Source: Phanerodontia chrysosporium (Eukaryota; Basidiomycota; Agaricomycetes; Polyporales; Phanerochaetaceae). Taken from it: a stretch of DNA of 64,000 bases. The stretch lies in assembly GCA_001910725.1 (NCBI GenBank), contig MJGA01000039.1, positions 163,078-227,077 on the forward strand, read 5' to 3'. The notes under the pieces were generated by a model, which saw only the letters and a list, made by a program, of their open reading frames with translations, was not told the origin of the DNA and ran no database searches. Shown one piece after another: positions 10,015 to 20,407 of the stretch (its first letter is position 1; the number at the start of each line of letters is the position of its first letter). The position numbers were made by a program, and so were the translations under genes.

Positions 10015-13000
10015 ATGACGCCGGCTGTCACTCCTCAGAGATACTCGATTTATTCTGTATTGGTGGCAGATATGCAAGCGCAATCGATAAATATTCCTGT
10101 CACCATCAGAACGAGTACAAATGCCGGAACCACCAAGGCTCTCATCGATTCGGGCGCGCAGGGCAAGTTCATCGACCGATCTCTAGTACGAAAGCTCGGT
10201 TTACGAGAACATCCAATGGAGAAACCGATAGCAGTATACAATGTCGACGGAACACCGAACAAGATAGGAAATATCAGGAACTACGTTGACGCCGAAATGG
10301 TAATCAAAGGCAAGACCATGAAGGAACGACTTTTCGTCACCCATCTAGGGAAACAAGAATTAATCCTTGGATTTGACTGGCTACAAAAGCATAACCCAAG
10401 GATTAATTGGAAGACCGGCTTGATCGACTTCACCCCCCGAACAATTCTCATTGACGACGAAGCCGATCCAGAAGGACGAATCATACAAGTAGCCACACAG
10501 GAAGAAGAGGCCCTTCTACGCACACATTTATTAGTCGAACGAGGTGGAGGAACACTTCCAACCAGAGGAAGTGACGAAGCAGCTGGATACGATATCTCCT
10601 CTGCTGAGTCAATCGTCATTCCACCATGGAGTCGCATGAAGGTCCGGACAGGATTAAAGATCACTCCTCCCGCCGGCACATACGCACGCATAGCCCCAAG
10701 AAGCGGGCTAGCATCAAAGGGAATCGACGTTGCCGCGGGAGTGGTAGATCGAGACTACACAGGCGAAATCATGGTCATACTGGTCAACAACACCAAGGAA
10801 CCATTCCAAGTACAACCTGGGGATAGAATTGCACAAATAATCCTAGAAAGGATTATGCAGCCAGAGGTCAAGGAAGTCACTAACCTCACGCAAACCACCC
10901 GAGGAAACAAAGGCTTTGGATCCACTGGTTTGGGACCGTCTTTTCAACGGCTTCTACACGTCACGATAGGTGCAATACGCATGGCAACCCATCCTGAATG
11001 CCCTCCACAATTCCAAGTCACCTCATCCGACTACGTTAACCAGGATGAAGAAGTAACAGAAGATTTTGTGCTAGCATACACACCAGGCAAGCATGAAGTA
11101 TGGGTCCGCGCCATCGAGACCACAACCGCACAAGCAATTCACGATCTGTACATCAACGCAAAGGTCAATCCGGCAATGACATTAGCACAAGAAGAAGGTT
11201 CGCAGAAGAAAGCAGCCTACATTCCAGACTACCTCGACGAATTCAAGGAAGTCTTCGAGAAAAAGGCAGCCGAACGCTTCCCAGAATCAAGACCATATGA
11301 TCATGCCATTGACCTCAAGCCAGATTTCGTTCCCCGAGATTGCAAGGTGTACCCATTATCGCCGTTGGAAGAGGAGAAGATGAATGAGTTTATCGATGAA
11401 AACCTACGCAAAGGGTATATCCGGCCAAGCAAGTCTCCAATGGCATCACCATTCTTCTTCGTAGGAAAGAAGGATGGCAGTCTGCGACCATGCCAAGATT
11501 ACAGATACCTAAACGAGGGGACCGTCAAGAACGTATACCCGCTACCACTCATCTCTGAACTCCTCGACAGAATCAAAGGGTTCAGACGGTTCACAAAGAT
11601 GGACCTACGATCGGGCTACAACAATGTCAGGATTAAAGATGGAGATCAGTGGAAGGCAGCCTTCAAGACAAGTAGAGGGCTGTTTGAACCCACGGTTATG
11701 TTCTTCGGGTTGTGCAACTCACCGGCTACATTCCAGGCAATGATGAACGACATCTTCAAGGACATGCTAAGCGAAGGATGGTTACAAATCTACATGGACG
11801 ACATTCTAATCTGCGGACACGACAGTCAAGACATCCAGGAAAAGACAATTCGCGTCATAAGAAGACTCCGGGAAAACGACCTCTTCGTCAAACCTGAAAA
11901 ATGTGCCTTCGACGTCGAATCGGTCGAATTTTTGGGAATGATTGTATCATTCAACAATGTTTCAATGGACCCTGTCAAAGTCAAGGGGGTCCTAGAATGG
12001 CCAGTTCCCACTACTGTAAAGCAAGTGCGAGGATTCCTGGGCTTCGGAAATTTCTACCGGAGATTCATAGACCATTACTCTGATATTGCACGCCCACTCG
12101 TGGACCTCACAAAGAAGGACGCACCGTTTAACTGGACTACGGAATGCCAACAAGCCTTCGACGAATTGAAAAGGCGGTTTACCACGGCACCCGTCCTACT
12201 CACTCCGGACACCACTAAACCCTTTGTCATCGAATGCGACGCTTCCCTTGTGGCGACCGCAGCGGTACTACGCCAGCAAGATGAAAACGGAGAATGGCAC
12301 CCCGTCGCATACCTTTCCCAATCCCTATTACCAGCGGAACGGAACTACGAAATTTACGATAGAGAACTCTTGGCAATTATCCGCGCCCTAGAGGCATGGC
12401 GCCACTATCTACATGGAGCATACCACCCAATTCGCATCCTAACGGATCATAAGAATCTAACTTATTTCCGTTCACCACGACGACTTAACCGACGGCAAGC
12501 ACGATGGCATCTATTCCTTTCGCAATTCAATTACACACTTCATCACTGCCCCGGGTCTCAATTAGTTCAGGCAGACGCCATGACCCGCAATCGTTTCCCT
12601 ACTCACACCGCGGACGACAACATCGATATTATTCTTCTTCCCGACTCAGTATTTCAAACCACTCGCATTCGATCTTTGCACATGGCAACTGACCTTCTCA
12701 CAAGCACCGACCATTCAATCTCTCCTATGCACCACCCATTCGATGACAACCTCCAAAGGGATATTCGACGTCTCACAGAAGACGATCCTTTCGCCAACAC
12801 AGTCATTGCAGCACTAAACAGCACTCACCTCCCTTTCCCTGGGCGAAGTACCCGAGATGACTGGTCATTTGAAGATGGCCTCATCTTCTACCGCGATAAA
12901 TGTTATGTTCCATCCGACCTTCAACTCCGACGCCAAGTAACACACCTCTACCATGATTCCCCCATAACTGGCCATCCGGGAAGGTATAAAACAGCTGAAC

Positions 13001-15237
13001 TCATTGATCGGGACTTCTACTGGCCAGGAATGCGCTCTTTCGTCGCTGCGTACGTGCAAGGTTGCGCTACCTGCCAACAGATGAAGGTCAACACACATCC
13101 CACGAAACCACCGCTACAGCCGATCAAGGCCACGCACCGATCTCGCCCTTTTGCTTTCGTCACCTGTGATTTCATCACTCATCTTCCTGTGTCCCGCGGC
13201 TATTCAGCTCTGATGGTCGTGGTCGACCACGATTCTACGAAGGGGGTAATCCTTATCCCTTGCACCGAAAAAATTGATGCAATAACGACCGCCACAAACT
13301 ACCATAATCAAGTCTTTCGTCGCTTCGGGATGCCAAGTGTATTTCTATCAGATAGGGGACCACAGTTCGACTCGCAAGTCATGCGGGAATTATGGAGACT
13401 CACGGGAACAGAGCAACGCCTGAGTACACCATATCACCCTCAAACCGATGGTGAAACAGAACGTGTCAACCGCGAAATCGAATCCTACCTGCGGATCTTC
13501 TGCTCCAACCACCCGCATGATTGGGCAGACTTCGTAACGAATATGGAGTTTGCCTTCAACAATCGGGAACACTCGGCGACCCACCATTCTCCCTTCTTCC
13601 TTATGTACGGCTCTCACCCAATGGCGTTACCCACACAATTTGCCAAGTCCAAAGTCCCTTCTATTCAAGAATGGTTCAGAAGGCGACAACGGGCACAAGA
13701 AGAAGCAGGAGCCGCGTTAGATTATGCCACGGCGCAAATGGCTACCCGGGTCTGCCGGCATTTCCAACCTTTCAAAGAAGGTCAGAAGGTCTGGTTGGAA
13801 ATGACTCATCACGACGACGGTTACCCCTTCAAGAAGTTGGCTCCCAAAAGGCACGGACCCTTCAAGATAGCCAAGGTCTTATCGCGCCTCGTGTACAAGT
13901 TGGCGCTTCCCAAGACCATGAAGATTCACCCCGTGGTACATGCTTCGCTTCTATCTCCGTATCATGAAACACCGCAGCATGGGAAAAACTTCCTGAACCC
14001 CCCTCCTGACCTTATCGATGGTCACGAGGAGTACGAAGTTGAAGCCATTTTGGCGGATCGTCCCTGGGGCAACGGAAGACGTTACCTCATCAGGTGGAAA
14101 GACCAACCAACGGCGGAAAACTCATGGGAACCGGAGTCTCATCTCGAGAACGCTAAGGAGCTACTCGAAGAATATAAAAGCAGACACCCCAGGCTTCATG
14201 GTCAGCAGCGACCTCGCTCTACAACATCAACTACAAGTACAACCGCCTCTACAAACCCCTCACAATGTCGACCAACTTCTCTTCCACCTACCAGCGCATC
14301 CAGGCCCTCGCTACCCTCATGGGCAGCGACACCATCCCCATCACCAACGACGACCGACTCCTCGCCCTCAGCCAACTCCTCCCAGACGACTTCACTGACC
14401 ACGTTTACACCCGCAACATCGACATCACCATCAACGACTGGCTCAACAACAACCCCACTCCCAACGAGCGAAATGATCTCTGGAAGATCATCCTCGAATG
14501 GTGCACCAAATCCCAGCTCGCCTTCGACGACGAGGTCGAACGACGGATCATCGCGTGGGAGGCCCAAGAACGTATCCGAGAACTCATCGGATCGTCCCTC
14601 CCTGAGGTCCTCCGCCTGGCCGAAGAAGACAGAAGGGGAGACGTTGACGAGGAACCCATCCGAGATGAACCACCCTCCGAGCCAAATGCCCAAGACCCTG
14701 ACGTCCAGGAGCTCCCAGGCGAAAGCCAAGAGCCCGCAACCTCTAACTCCGACACCCTCGTCGAAGACAGACCCTGGTACGTCGAAGGAGACTGGCACGA
14801 AAGGGTCACAGGACAACATGGAGAAAGGACCTGGAATGGCGTTACCGTCAGGCACTTCGCCAATCATGCCTACGAAGAACAGCTCGCCGCAGAACGCGAC
14901 TGGCCCCAATTTCGAGAACGCCTCAACAACATCCAGTACCACCCTGTCACCCGAGACGCACTCCGCTCTACGGCGTTCCAAGAGGGAGCGACGACTACCT
15001 GCGCGGTATTTGCAAACTACGCTCTTGCCACCATCCACGTCCAACGCATCACCGACAACACCCGAGATGCTGTCGGTGACCTTATCCAACAGCTCCAATC
15101 CACAGCCGCCCCACGCCTCGTCCGAATGGCCCGACGAATCCGCGACCAGCTCAACCACCTCTACGATGCTCAACGAGAGCAAGAACTTCTCGTTGCCACT
15201 CTTGCAGAGCAAGACGACCACATCGTGGAAATGGTAG
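10015..15237 (+). CDS. pol: Pol polyprotein with dUTPase and chromodomain (copy 2)
   Basis: A 1740-residue polyprotein that matures Gag, copies the RNA and integrates the DNA. Domains in order: aspartic protease (ALIDSGAQG, catalytic D45); dUTPase, about 173-306, with all five motifs (AGYDI 190-194, PRSG 228-231, GVVDRDYTG 242-250, GDRIAQ 269-274, RGNKGFGSTG 296-305); RT with YMDD at 593-596; RNase H (D742, E784, D811); integrase with HHCC zinc site from about 982 and DDE core (D in VTCDF, SDRGPQF, E in GETERVNRE); GPF motif; chromodomain about 1340-1390 (YEVEAIL...YLIRWK), which in related elements steers integration to marked chromatin. The remaining about 340 residues are Ser/Thr/Pro-rich and overprinted by ORF3. 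The ATG lies 8 bases after the Gag stop in the -1 frame. Confidence 0.95.
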   Translation: MTPAVTPQRYSIYSVLVADMQAQSINIPVTIRTSTNAGTTKALIDSGAQGKFIDRSLVRKLGLREHPMEKPIAVYNVDGTPNKIGNIRNYVDAEMVIKGKTMKERLFVTHLGKQELILGFDWLQKHNPRINWKTGLIDFTPRTILIDDEADPEGRIIQVATQEEEALLRTHLLVERGGGTLPTRGSDEAAGYDISSAESIVIPPWSRMKVRTGLKITPPAGTYARIAPRSGLASKGIDVAAGVVDRDYTGEIMVILVNNTKEPFQVQPGDRIAQIILERIMQPEVKEVTNLTQTTRGNKGFGSTGLGPSFQRLLHVTIGAIRMATHPECPPQFQVTSSDYVNQDEEVTEDFVLAYTPGKHEVWVRAIETTTAQAIHDLYINAKVNPAMTLAQEEGSQKKAAYIPDYLDEFKEVFEKKAAERFPESRPYDHAIDLKPDFVPRDCKVYPLSPLEEEKMNEFIDENLRKGYIRPSKSPMASPFFFVGKKDGSLRPCQDYRYLNEGTVKNVYPLPLISELLDRIKGFRRFTKMDLRSGYNNVRIKDGDQWKAAFKTSRGLFEPTVMFFGLCNSPATFQAMMNDIFKDMLSEGWLQIYMDDILICGHDSQDIQEKTIRVIRRLRENDLFVKPEKCAFDVESVEFLGMIVSFNNVSMDPVKVKGVLEWPVPTTVKQVRGFLGFGNFYRRFIDHYSDIARPLVDLTKKDAPFNWTTECQQAFDELKRRFTTAPVLLTPDTTKPFVIECDASLVATAAVLRQQDENGEWHPVAYLSQSLLPAERNYEIYDRELLAIIRALEAWRHYLHGAYHPIRILTDHKNLTYFRSPRRLNRRQARWHLFLSQFNYTLHHCPGSQLVQADAMTRNRFPTHTADDNIDIILLPDSVFQTTRIRSLHMATDLLTSTDHSISPMHHPFDDNLQRDIRRLTEDDPFANTVIAALNSTHLPFPGRSTRDDWSFEDGLIFYRDKCYVPSDLQLRRQVTHLYHDSPITGHPGRYKTAELIDRDFYWPGMRSFVAAYVQGCATCQQMKVNTHPTKPPLQPIKATHRSRPFAFVTCDFITHLPVSRGYSALMVVVDHDSTKGVILIPCTEKIDAITTATNYHNQVFRRFGMPSVFLSDRGPQFDSQVMRELWRLTGTEQRLSTPYHPQTDGETERVNREIESYLRIFCSNHPHDWADFVTNMEFAFNNREHSATHHSPFFLMYGSHPMALPTQFAKSKVPSIQEWFRRRQRAQEEAGAALDYATAQMATRVCRHFQPFKEGQKVWLEMTHHDDGYPFKKLAPKRHGPFKIAKVLSRLVYKLALPKTMKIHPVVHASLLSPYHETPQHGKNFLNPPPDLIDGHEEYEVEAILADRPWGNGRRYLIRWKDQPTAENSWEPESHLENAKELLEEYKSRHPRLHGQQRPRSTTSTTSTTASTNPSQCRPTSLPPTSASRPSLPSWAATPSPSPTTTDSSPSANSSQTTSLTTFTPATSTSPSTTGSTTTPLPTSEMISGRSSSNGAPNPSSPSTTRSNDGSSRGRPKNVSENSSDRPSLRSSAWPKKTEGETLTRNPSEMNHPPSQMPKTLTSRSSQAKAKSPQPLTPTPSSKTDPGTSKETGTKGSQDNMEKGPGMALPSGTSPIMPTKNSSPQNATGPNFENASTTSSTTLSPETHSALRRSKRERRLPARYLQTTLLPPSTSNASPTTPEMLSVTLSNSSNPQPPHASSEWPDESATSSTTSTMLNESKNFSLPLLQSKTTTSWKW

Positions 15238-15623
15238 ACGGAGTCTGGAACACGTACTTCGATCCTAACATCGGACACGTGCAATATGGCGAACGACTCC
15301 ACTTTCGCTCCCAGACAGCTCATCGCACTGAACCCCTTCCTCGCCGCCCTCAGTACAACCAGAGGGTCTGGGCTCCCCTCTATCGGGAGACTCGCCCCAC
15401 TCGGGGATGGTCGTTCAATGAGGTATCACCCAACAGCAACACAAATACCCCATCTCGTCGTCAACGTCGTCGCGACCGTCGTGCCCATATCTCCAACGAC
15501 GAACCCACCATCATTCCACCTCCGTATACACCTCGAGATACGACTCCTCATAACGCGGATGCCCCCGGCAACGGCTCCACTTCGACAGATTCCGATCTGC
15601 CTCCGGAGTGTATCACGCAGTAA
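14265..15623 (+). CDS. Third ORF (ORF3) overprinting the Pol tail, copy 2
   Basis: Identical in translation to 5503-6861 in copy 1: 452 codons, -1 frame to Pol, 324 codons of overlap, ending 39 bases before the 3' LTR. Its survival intact in both copies is weak evidence of function, since the copies are nearly identical throughout. The strong preference for C at third positions differs from the more mixed codon use in the RT part of pol, hinting that ORF3 and pol have different histories. Expression would need a spliced or internal mRNA, leaky initiation or a frameshift. Function unknown. Confidence 0.72.
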   Translation: MSTNFSSTYQRIQALATLMGSDTIPITNDDRLLALSQLLPDDFTDHVYTRNIDITINDWLNNNPTPNERNDLWKIILEWCTKSQLAFDDEVERRIIAWEAQERIRELIGSSLPEVLRLAEEDRRGDVDEEPIRDEPPSEPNAQDPDVQELPGESQEPATSNSDTLVEDRPWYVEGDWHERVTGQHGERTWNGVTVRHFANHAYEEQLAAERDWPQFRERLNNIQYHPVTRDALRSTAFQEGATTTCAVFANYALATIHVQRITDNTRDAVGDLIQQLQSTAAPRLVRMARRIRDQLNHLYDAQREQELLVATLAEQDDHIVEMVDGVWNTYFDPNIGHVQYGERLHFRSQTAHRTEPLPRRPQYNQRVWAPLYRETRPTRGWSFNEVSPNSNTNTPSRRQRRRDRRAHISNDEPTIIPPPYTPRDTTPHNADAPGNGSTSTDSDLPPECITQ

Positions 15624-15648
15624 GTCGGTCTCGACGGAGCTCGACCGT

Positions 15649-15658
15649 GGACGGGGAC
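15649..15658 (+). other. Probable polypurine tract, copy 2
   Basis: Same bases and spacing to the LTR as at 6887-6896 in copy 1. Confidence 0.35.
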
Positions 15659-15662
15659 GTAA

Positions 15663-15999
15663 TGTTACAGTTGGGATATGGCTATGCAAGGCTATGCTGA
15701 TCTATTTGATCATCTCTTTTCTCTTACATGTTTCACCCTCTCTTCCATCATGTTTCATCCCTTGATTCATTATGACTCACACTGACTGGTAGCCTATGCC
15801 TCGTTGTTCCCTCCTGGTAGCAGGCCTGGGTTAGAGTATATAAGGACTACCTCTCTGTACTCTTTTCTTCAGCTTCTCCTCTTGTACTCTCGTCTAGTTA
15901 TCTATTGCTACACTTGGAGCCTGAGTCCAAGTCTTCTGTACTCGCGCTACACTTGAGGCCTGAGCTCAAGTCTTCAATACACGTATTCAGACTCTTACA
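15663..15999 (+). repeat. 3' LTR of copy 2
   Basis: 337 bp, TG...CA ends, reads identical to the 5' LTR, followed directly by the TCCCT duplication. Confidence 0.97.
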
Positions 16000-16004
16000 T
16001 CCCT
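16000..16004. repeat. Target site duplication, right, copy 2
   Basis: TCCCT, matching 7856-7860. It lies 28 bases from the stop codon of the minus-strand gene at 16033, so the element inserted in or next to that gene's 3' UTR. Confidence 0.9.
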
Positions 16005-16032
16005 AAATACTCCACTTCTCTCTGCCCTACAA

Positions 16033-19000
16033 TCAAGATGCGGCCTCAGTCTTCACCGAATCTCCCAGGATCCTCCCAATCACGCCCTCCAACTGTTGCG
16101 CGCGGTCGCCCATGATGTCCCGGAGGAGCTCCGAATCCTCGGCAAGCTTGCCAACGTCGAGTAGCTCGCGCGCGAACGCTTCGGCGGTGTGCTGGTCGTC
16201 GAGCTCCTCCGCCTCGGCGTGCATCCTCTCGAGGCGCTCCTGCAGCTTGGCCGCCGCGTCTCTGAGCGCGCGGTTCTGCGCGACAAGCCCGTTCATTGAG
16301 CGGACGACGCCGTCAAGGCTTGCGTGGTGCGCTTCGGCCGTCGCTGCGAGCTGGGAGATGCGCGCGAGCTCCGCATCGACGGCCTGGATTGCGTTGCTCG
16401 CCGCCGTGTAGCGTGCGCTCGCGACTGCGGCGGCGGTCCGCGCGGACGCAAGATCCTTCGATGTCTTGTCGATTCCCTGCTTCATCCCGAACGGGTCGAG
16501 CCGGTTGTTTATACCGAGCGTCCACCTGTCCCAGAAGTCCTTTGGCGACCATTCAGCAAAAGAGCACAACACAAGACTTGGATATTCTACCTTGCGCGAC
16601 TGTTTCTGGACAAGGTCTTTCAGATGCTTCGTGCTCTCGCCTTCGGCGATGCGCAGATTTGCTTCAGCGGTCGAACGTTCCGTCCTGCGTCGAGGTAAGC
16701 TTTTTCCAAGACCACGATCTGCCCTTGATGCTCACTTCAAAGTCTCTTGCTTCTGCTGAGCTTGCAGTCTAAACGCCTCCGCCGCCTTTTGGACTTGGTG
16801 TAGCGAGATATCACGAGTCTGTGCGTTCTCTCTTTCCATCTCGGTGTTGTAGTCAATCTAGCGAAGTATCGTCAGCATCCCGGACCGTATTATCTGCGTC
16901 TAGGACACACCTTTTCACCTTCGGGACTAGCTTGCTTGCTGTGGCCGTGAGGTTGTGGAAGAGAGCTGCAACCGCGGCCGCCTCGTCTTGGCATCTCTTG
17001 ACATTGGCCTTGATGTCTTCTGAGCGGTACGCAAGCTCAAGCCTTCCGGCCTCGCGCGCCGTGCGCTCGAGCTCGGTGAGCTCATGCAGATACTCGACGC
17101 TCGCCACGAAGCGGGTGACACCGTCGATTGCCGTCTCGGCGGGCCCACGCATCTCCCGCTGGAGCTTCTCTGCGTACGCCGCAGACTTGGCCGCCAGCGC
17201 TGTGATGCGCGTGTGAGACAGCTGCACGTCCTCGCCGATACGATGGACGAGCCGCGCGGTCTCGTCGAGCGTCAGCTCCGGCGGGGTGGGCATGCGTGTA
17301 GACCAGAATGGCTAGGGAGCCGTTCAGCGCGGGGTCGCCTTGGCAGGTGAGAAGAGTCGTACCTTCAGACCCGTGATGTGCTCGCCGCTCGTGCCCATGA
17401 AGCCGACCAGTGCATGGCCGCGGTACTCCCAGACCACGGGCTCCTTGCTCGCCGTTCCAAACCACTCCGAGTCCTCGCCTGACGCCAGCGCATCAGCACC
17501 CCAGGGCGATCATCGCGTCACACGCGGACGAACGCACCTTTTGACGTGGCAAAGCGGATACCGAGGACACGCTCTGCGTCCGCCGCGACGAGCACCTGTG
17601 TGATGTCCTGGCCATCCAGCTCGAAGACCGCAGTATCCCCTCCCTGCCCGCCATGCCAGCTACTCACGCTGCCGTCGTCGTATTGGAGCCGGAACCCGCG
17701 CAGCACGTTGTCGTGATGCACAGTGACTCTCGCAATACGCTTCACGTCGATGCCCGGGCAGTTATCCGAGAAGTGCGCGCCTGTCCAGCGCCCGACGCCT
17801 GCGCTCACACCACCCAAGTCTGCGATTGCCGTGGGCGCAAGCCAATTTCCGTGCGCAAGCGGGAGGACGCGTTGGTAGAGGACCTATCCGCTTTCAATAC
17901 ACCGTCGAACGGCAGGAAAGGAAAGAGGGCGCACCTGGTCTTGCCCCGTCCACAAGACATTGATGCAGCGCACGGTGGCCGACCCAGCGTTGCGCACGAA
18001 TGCGGTGATATCTGCCTCTGGGAGCGATGCTTCGGTGAAAGCACCTCTAACACATTGTGAGTACCGTAGAATCTGCAAGCAGAGATAGGACTATCTCACC
18101 GCTTCCAGCCCTTGCCCTCGTTAATCCATTCGATGATGGTGTCGTCATCATCTTGCAGATAGAATCTATGTTGCTTGTCAGTGTTACTAAAGCTTCTGAG
18201 ATGAATTCTGTTCATACCTGACGTTCACCTCTCCGTCTAGCCAGGAAATTGCGGTGATGTCGCCGACTGGCGTCTTGTACTTCAGCTCGAAGCCTTCAAC
18301 CGCTCGCCTGAGTTGGGTAAGTTGAGTTCACGGCTCGTCCGCTCCTGATTATCATACCAAACTCACCATTCTTTGGCAAAACCACCAAGATATTCGCGAA
18401 TTGTGAACTTGTCGTCTTGATAGTAAAGCCGGGCATCGACGAGGTCTACCAATTCGTCAGTACCGCTGCAGCCGTCGGATTGCGGGTAACTGACCGTTCC
18501 AGGAGGTGATACCAATCCCCGTGCAGTGCACGGCTTGGCATATCCGTATCGCGGCCGTATCCCACTTCCAGTTGTCCGCGCACCTGCGGGCTACAGTAAA
18601 TAACGCGGACGCTCTCCATGTCGTTTCGCGACGTACCGGTAGTACAGATAGCCGTCGGAGCCCTGGAAGACGATGATAACGCGATCTCCCGACGCGGAGG
18701 CGATTGCGCCAAGGTTCGTGCCAGGGAGAACGTCGTGCTGCTCGAAGGCGACGTCCGTCCAGCCGTCCGCCGCACGGCGCTTCAGCCGGAGAGTGTAGTC
18801 TTCGGCCTGGTAAAAGATCGCCTGCTCGTTCTTGCCCCACTGAAGGACCGTCAGGTGAGCGTCGGAAGGAGGTGTACTGAAGGCTTACCGCTAGAGCGCA
18901 GAGGCTGCTGTCCGGGCTGCAATGGAACCGCAGAAGGCCTGATATCGGGTCAGCACGGCTCCACCGAACATGGTCATGGGTGCGCACCTGGGAGCCAGCC

Positions 19001-19230
19001 TTGATCTTGTTTTGCTGCATCGAGGTCTTTGCCCTCGATGGCCTTCGCAACGTCGGTGTCGTTGACGTCGTGTCGCGCTTCACGGACTTCTCCATCGACG
19101 GTCTTCGTGTAACAGCGAATGCCCTCTGCCGTAACTGCAGCAGAAAGCGTGGTCGTTCTCTACAATGCGGGTGTCAGAACATGCTACAGCATAGTCTTTG
19201 GAGAGAAACGCATACCAGTTGAAGAGGCAT
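16033..19230 (-). CDS. Lectin gene A: fucose-lectin propeller, jacalin-like, helical domain
   Basis: A multi-exon gene with many introns of about 50 bp; the first exon is only MPLQL (19230-19216), followed by a GTATGC...TTGTAG intron, exon 2 at 19159-18988, and exon 3 from 18938. The exons up to about 17800 encode repeated blades of the fungal fucose-specific lectin type (GTNLGAIASASG, VFQGSDGYLYYR, GTGIGITSWNG). A jacalin-like domain follows, about 17780-17350 (GFRLQYDDG, WHGGQGG, then GHALVGFMGTSGEHITGL). The C-terminal 1.2 kb encodes long amphipathic helices ending in KTEAAS. Two carbohydrate-binding-type domains suggest a glycan-binding role. The helical bundle recalls ClyA-like alpha-pore-forming proteins in layout only; I see no clear membrane-inserting head, so that is a weak guess. 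Exon ends beyond those given were not all checked. Confidence 0.78.
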
Positions 19231-19280
19231 GTTGGGCGAATGGAGCAAGAACTATCAGTATAACTCTCTGCATGCGGACT

Positions 19281-19290
19281 CCTCTTATAA
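19281..19290 (-). promoter_or_regulatory. TATA box of lectin gene A
   Basis: Minus strand reads TTATAAGAGG about 50 bases before the ATG at 19230, a spacing shared with genes B, E and F. Confidence 0.5.
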
Positions 19291-20407
19291 GAACCGTCGC
19301 TGTTCTGGGCCGCCGACGCACGACAGATGACCCGACAGTCCTGGCGTCGGCGGTTGTGGCCCCCCGACGCATGCAATACAGGACTCGGGAATGGGTGTTC
19401 CTGGCTCGCACGCTCACCAGTTCCCCTGGAGTGCGGTTGGACCTGGCAGGTTGCGGTATTGCAGCAAAATTCGGTGCTCTTTGTAGTGTAGGAGGGTACC
19501 TGTGCTCCTTAGCATTCTAGATGCACCGGATGCTGGCACGGCTGTCAGGAGCATTGAAAACAGGTACACCTCGAAGGCAATGGACGGGCCGTTGCCTGGA
19601 TACGACCACGTCCGAACACCATTCCTTCCCATAGGTGGACAGCAGTGCCCTGGTCCCTGGCGGTACTGGTACCTGGCCGACGGGAACGTGACGGACCCGC
19701 GAGACCCCAAGGAACACGCATTGCCGCCATCAGATCTTGTACGGTAGTGGATGTCGCAAAGACGAGGCTCAAGGCACGCGTGGATTGTTGCATACAACGG
19801 TCTATGCGAGGTGACCATACTGCCGTTTGCATAATACCGCGAAATCGCAAGTTGCGCACGGCTTGTTTGGCCTTGCCTGTCCTTGCACATGACCTGCACA
19901 TGACCTTGACATGCATCCTCCCTTAACTACGCCTGTGGACCTAGGGAAAATGACAGTAATAATTTCTCATGCTCTCTTGTGCATGTAGAATCCATCTTGC
20001 ACGTTGTTACTATGCAGAGGACAGCAGCGATACGCGCAAGCCGAGCGAATGGGGTGTGAGGCTTAGCGCTCACGAATTCCCGTGGGAGTAGGCGCCTCTG
20101 TCCGAAAACAGGTCCAAGCTCGCCGGAAGGCTGTCATTTCAACGGTTTTTCTGGTAATTGCTGTCTATACTTTGCCAGCAGTACAGATGGCTTGTAGGAA
20201 TATAGTGGTTATTTTGTGCGGGCGTGGGTGGCGACGCAAGGGCTGAGCTACCTCTCAGGTCATGTGCGCGGTCAAACACAGACAAACAAAGCGAGCGCAA
20301 CATGCAAACAGCCGTAACACTGGCAAATTATCTTCAGTCGCGAGCTAACGATCAATAGGTGCAGGCATGTGTACAGCGTATGCGTTTGATGGCAGAGTGG
20401 ATGCGTT
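19291..20407. other. Intergenic, lectin genes A to B
   Basis: About 1.1 kb with only short ORFs that show no domain or splice pattern. It should contain the upstream control of gene A and the 3' end of gene B. Confidence 0.5.

Larger units (their letters stand above)
7861..15999 (+). mobile_element. Complete Ty3/gypsy chromovirus, copy 2 (8139 bp)
   Basis: A full-length element: LTR, primer-binding site, gag, pol, ORF3, LTR, flanked by a perfect TCCCT duplication. Both LTRs look identical, so insertion is recent. Diagnostic features are the chromodomain at the integrase end, a self-primer type PBS, a dUTPase domain between protease and RT, and a third ORF. Its only visible defect is one missing C in gag (four Cs at about 8886-8889 against five in copy 1); pol is one open frame of 1740 codons. 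Confidence 0.97.
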
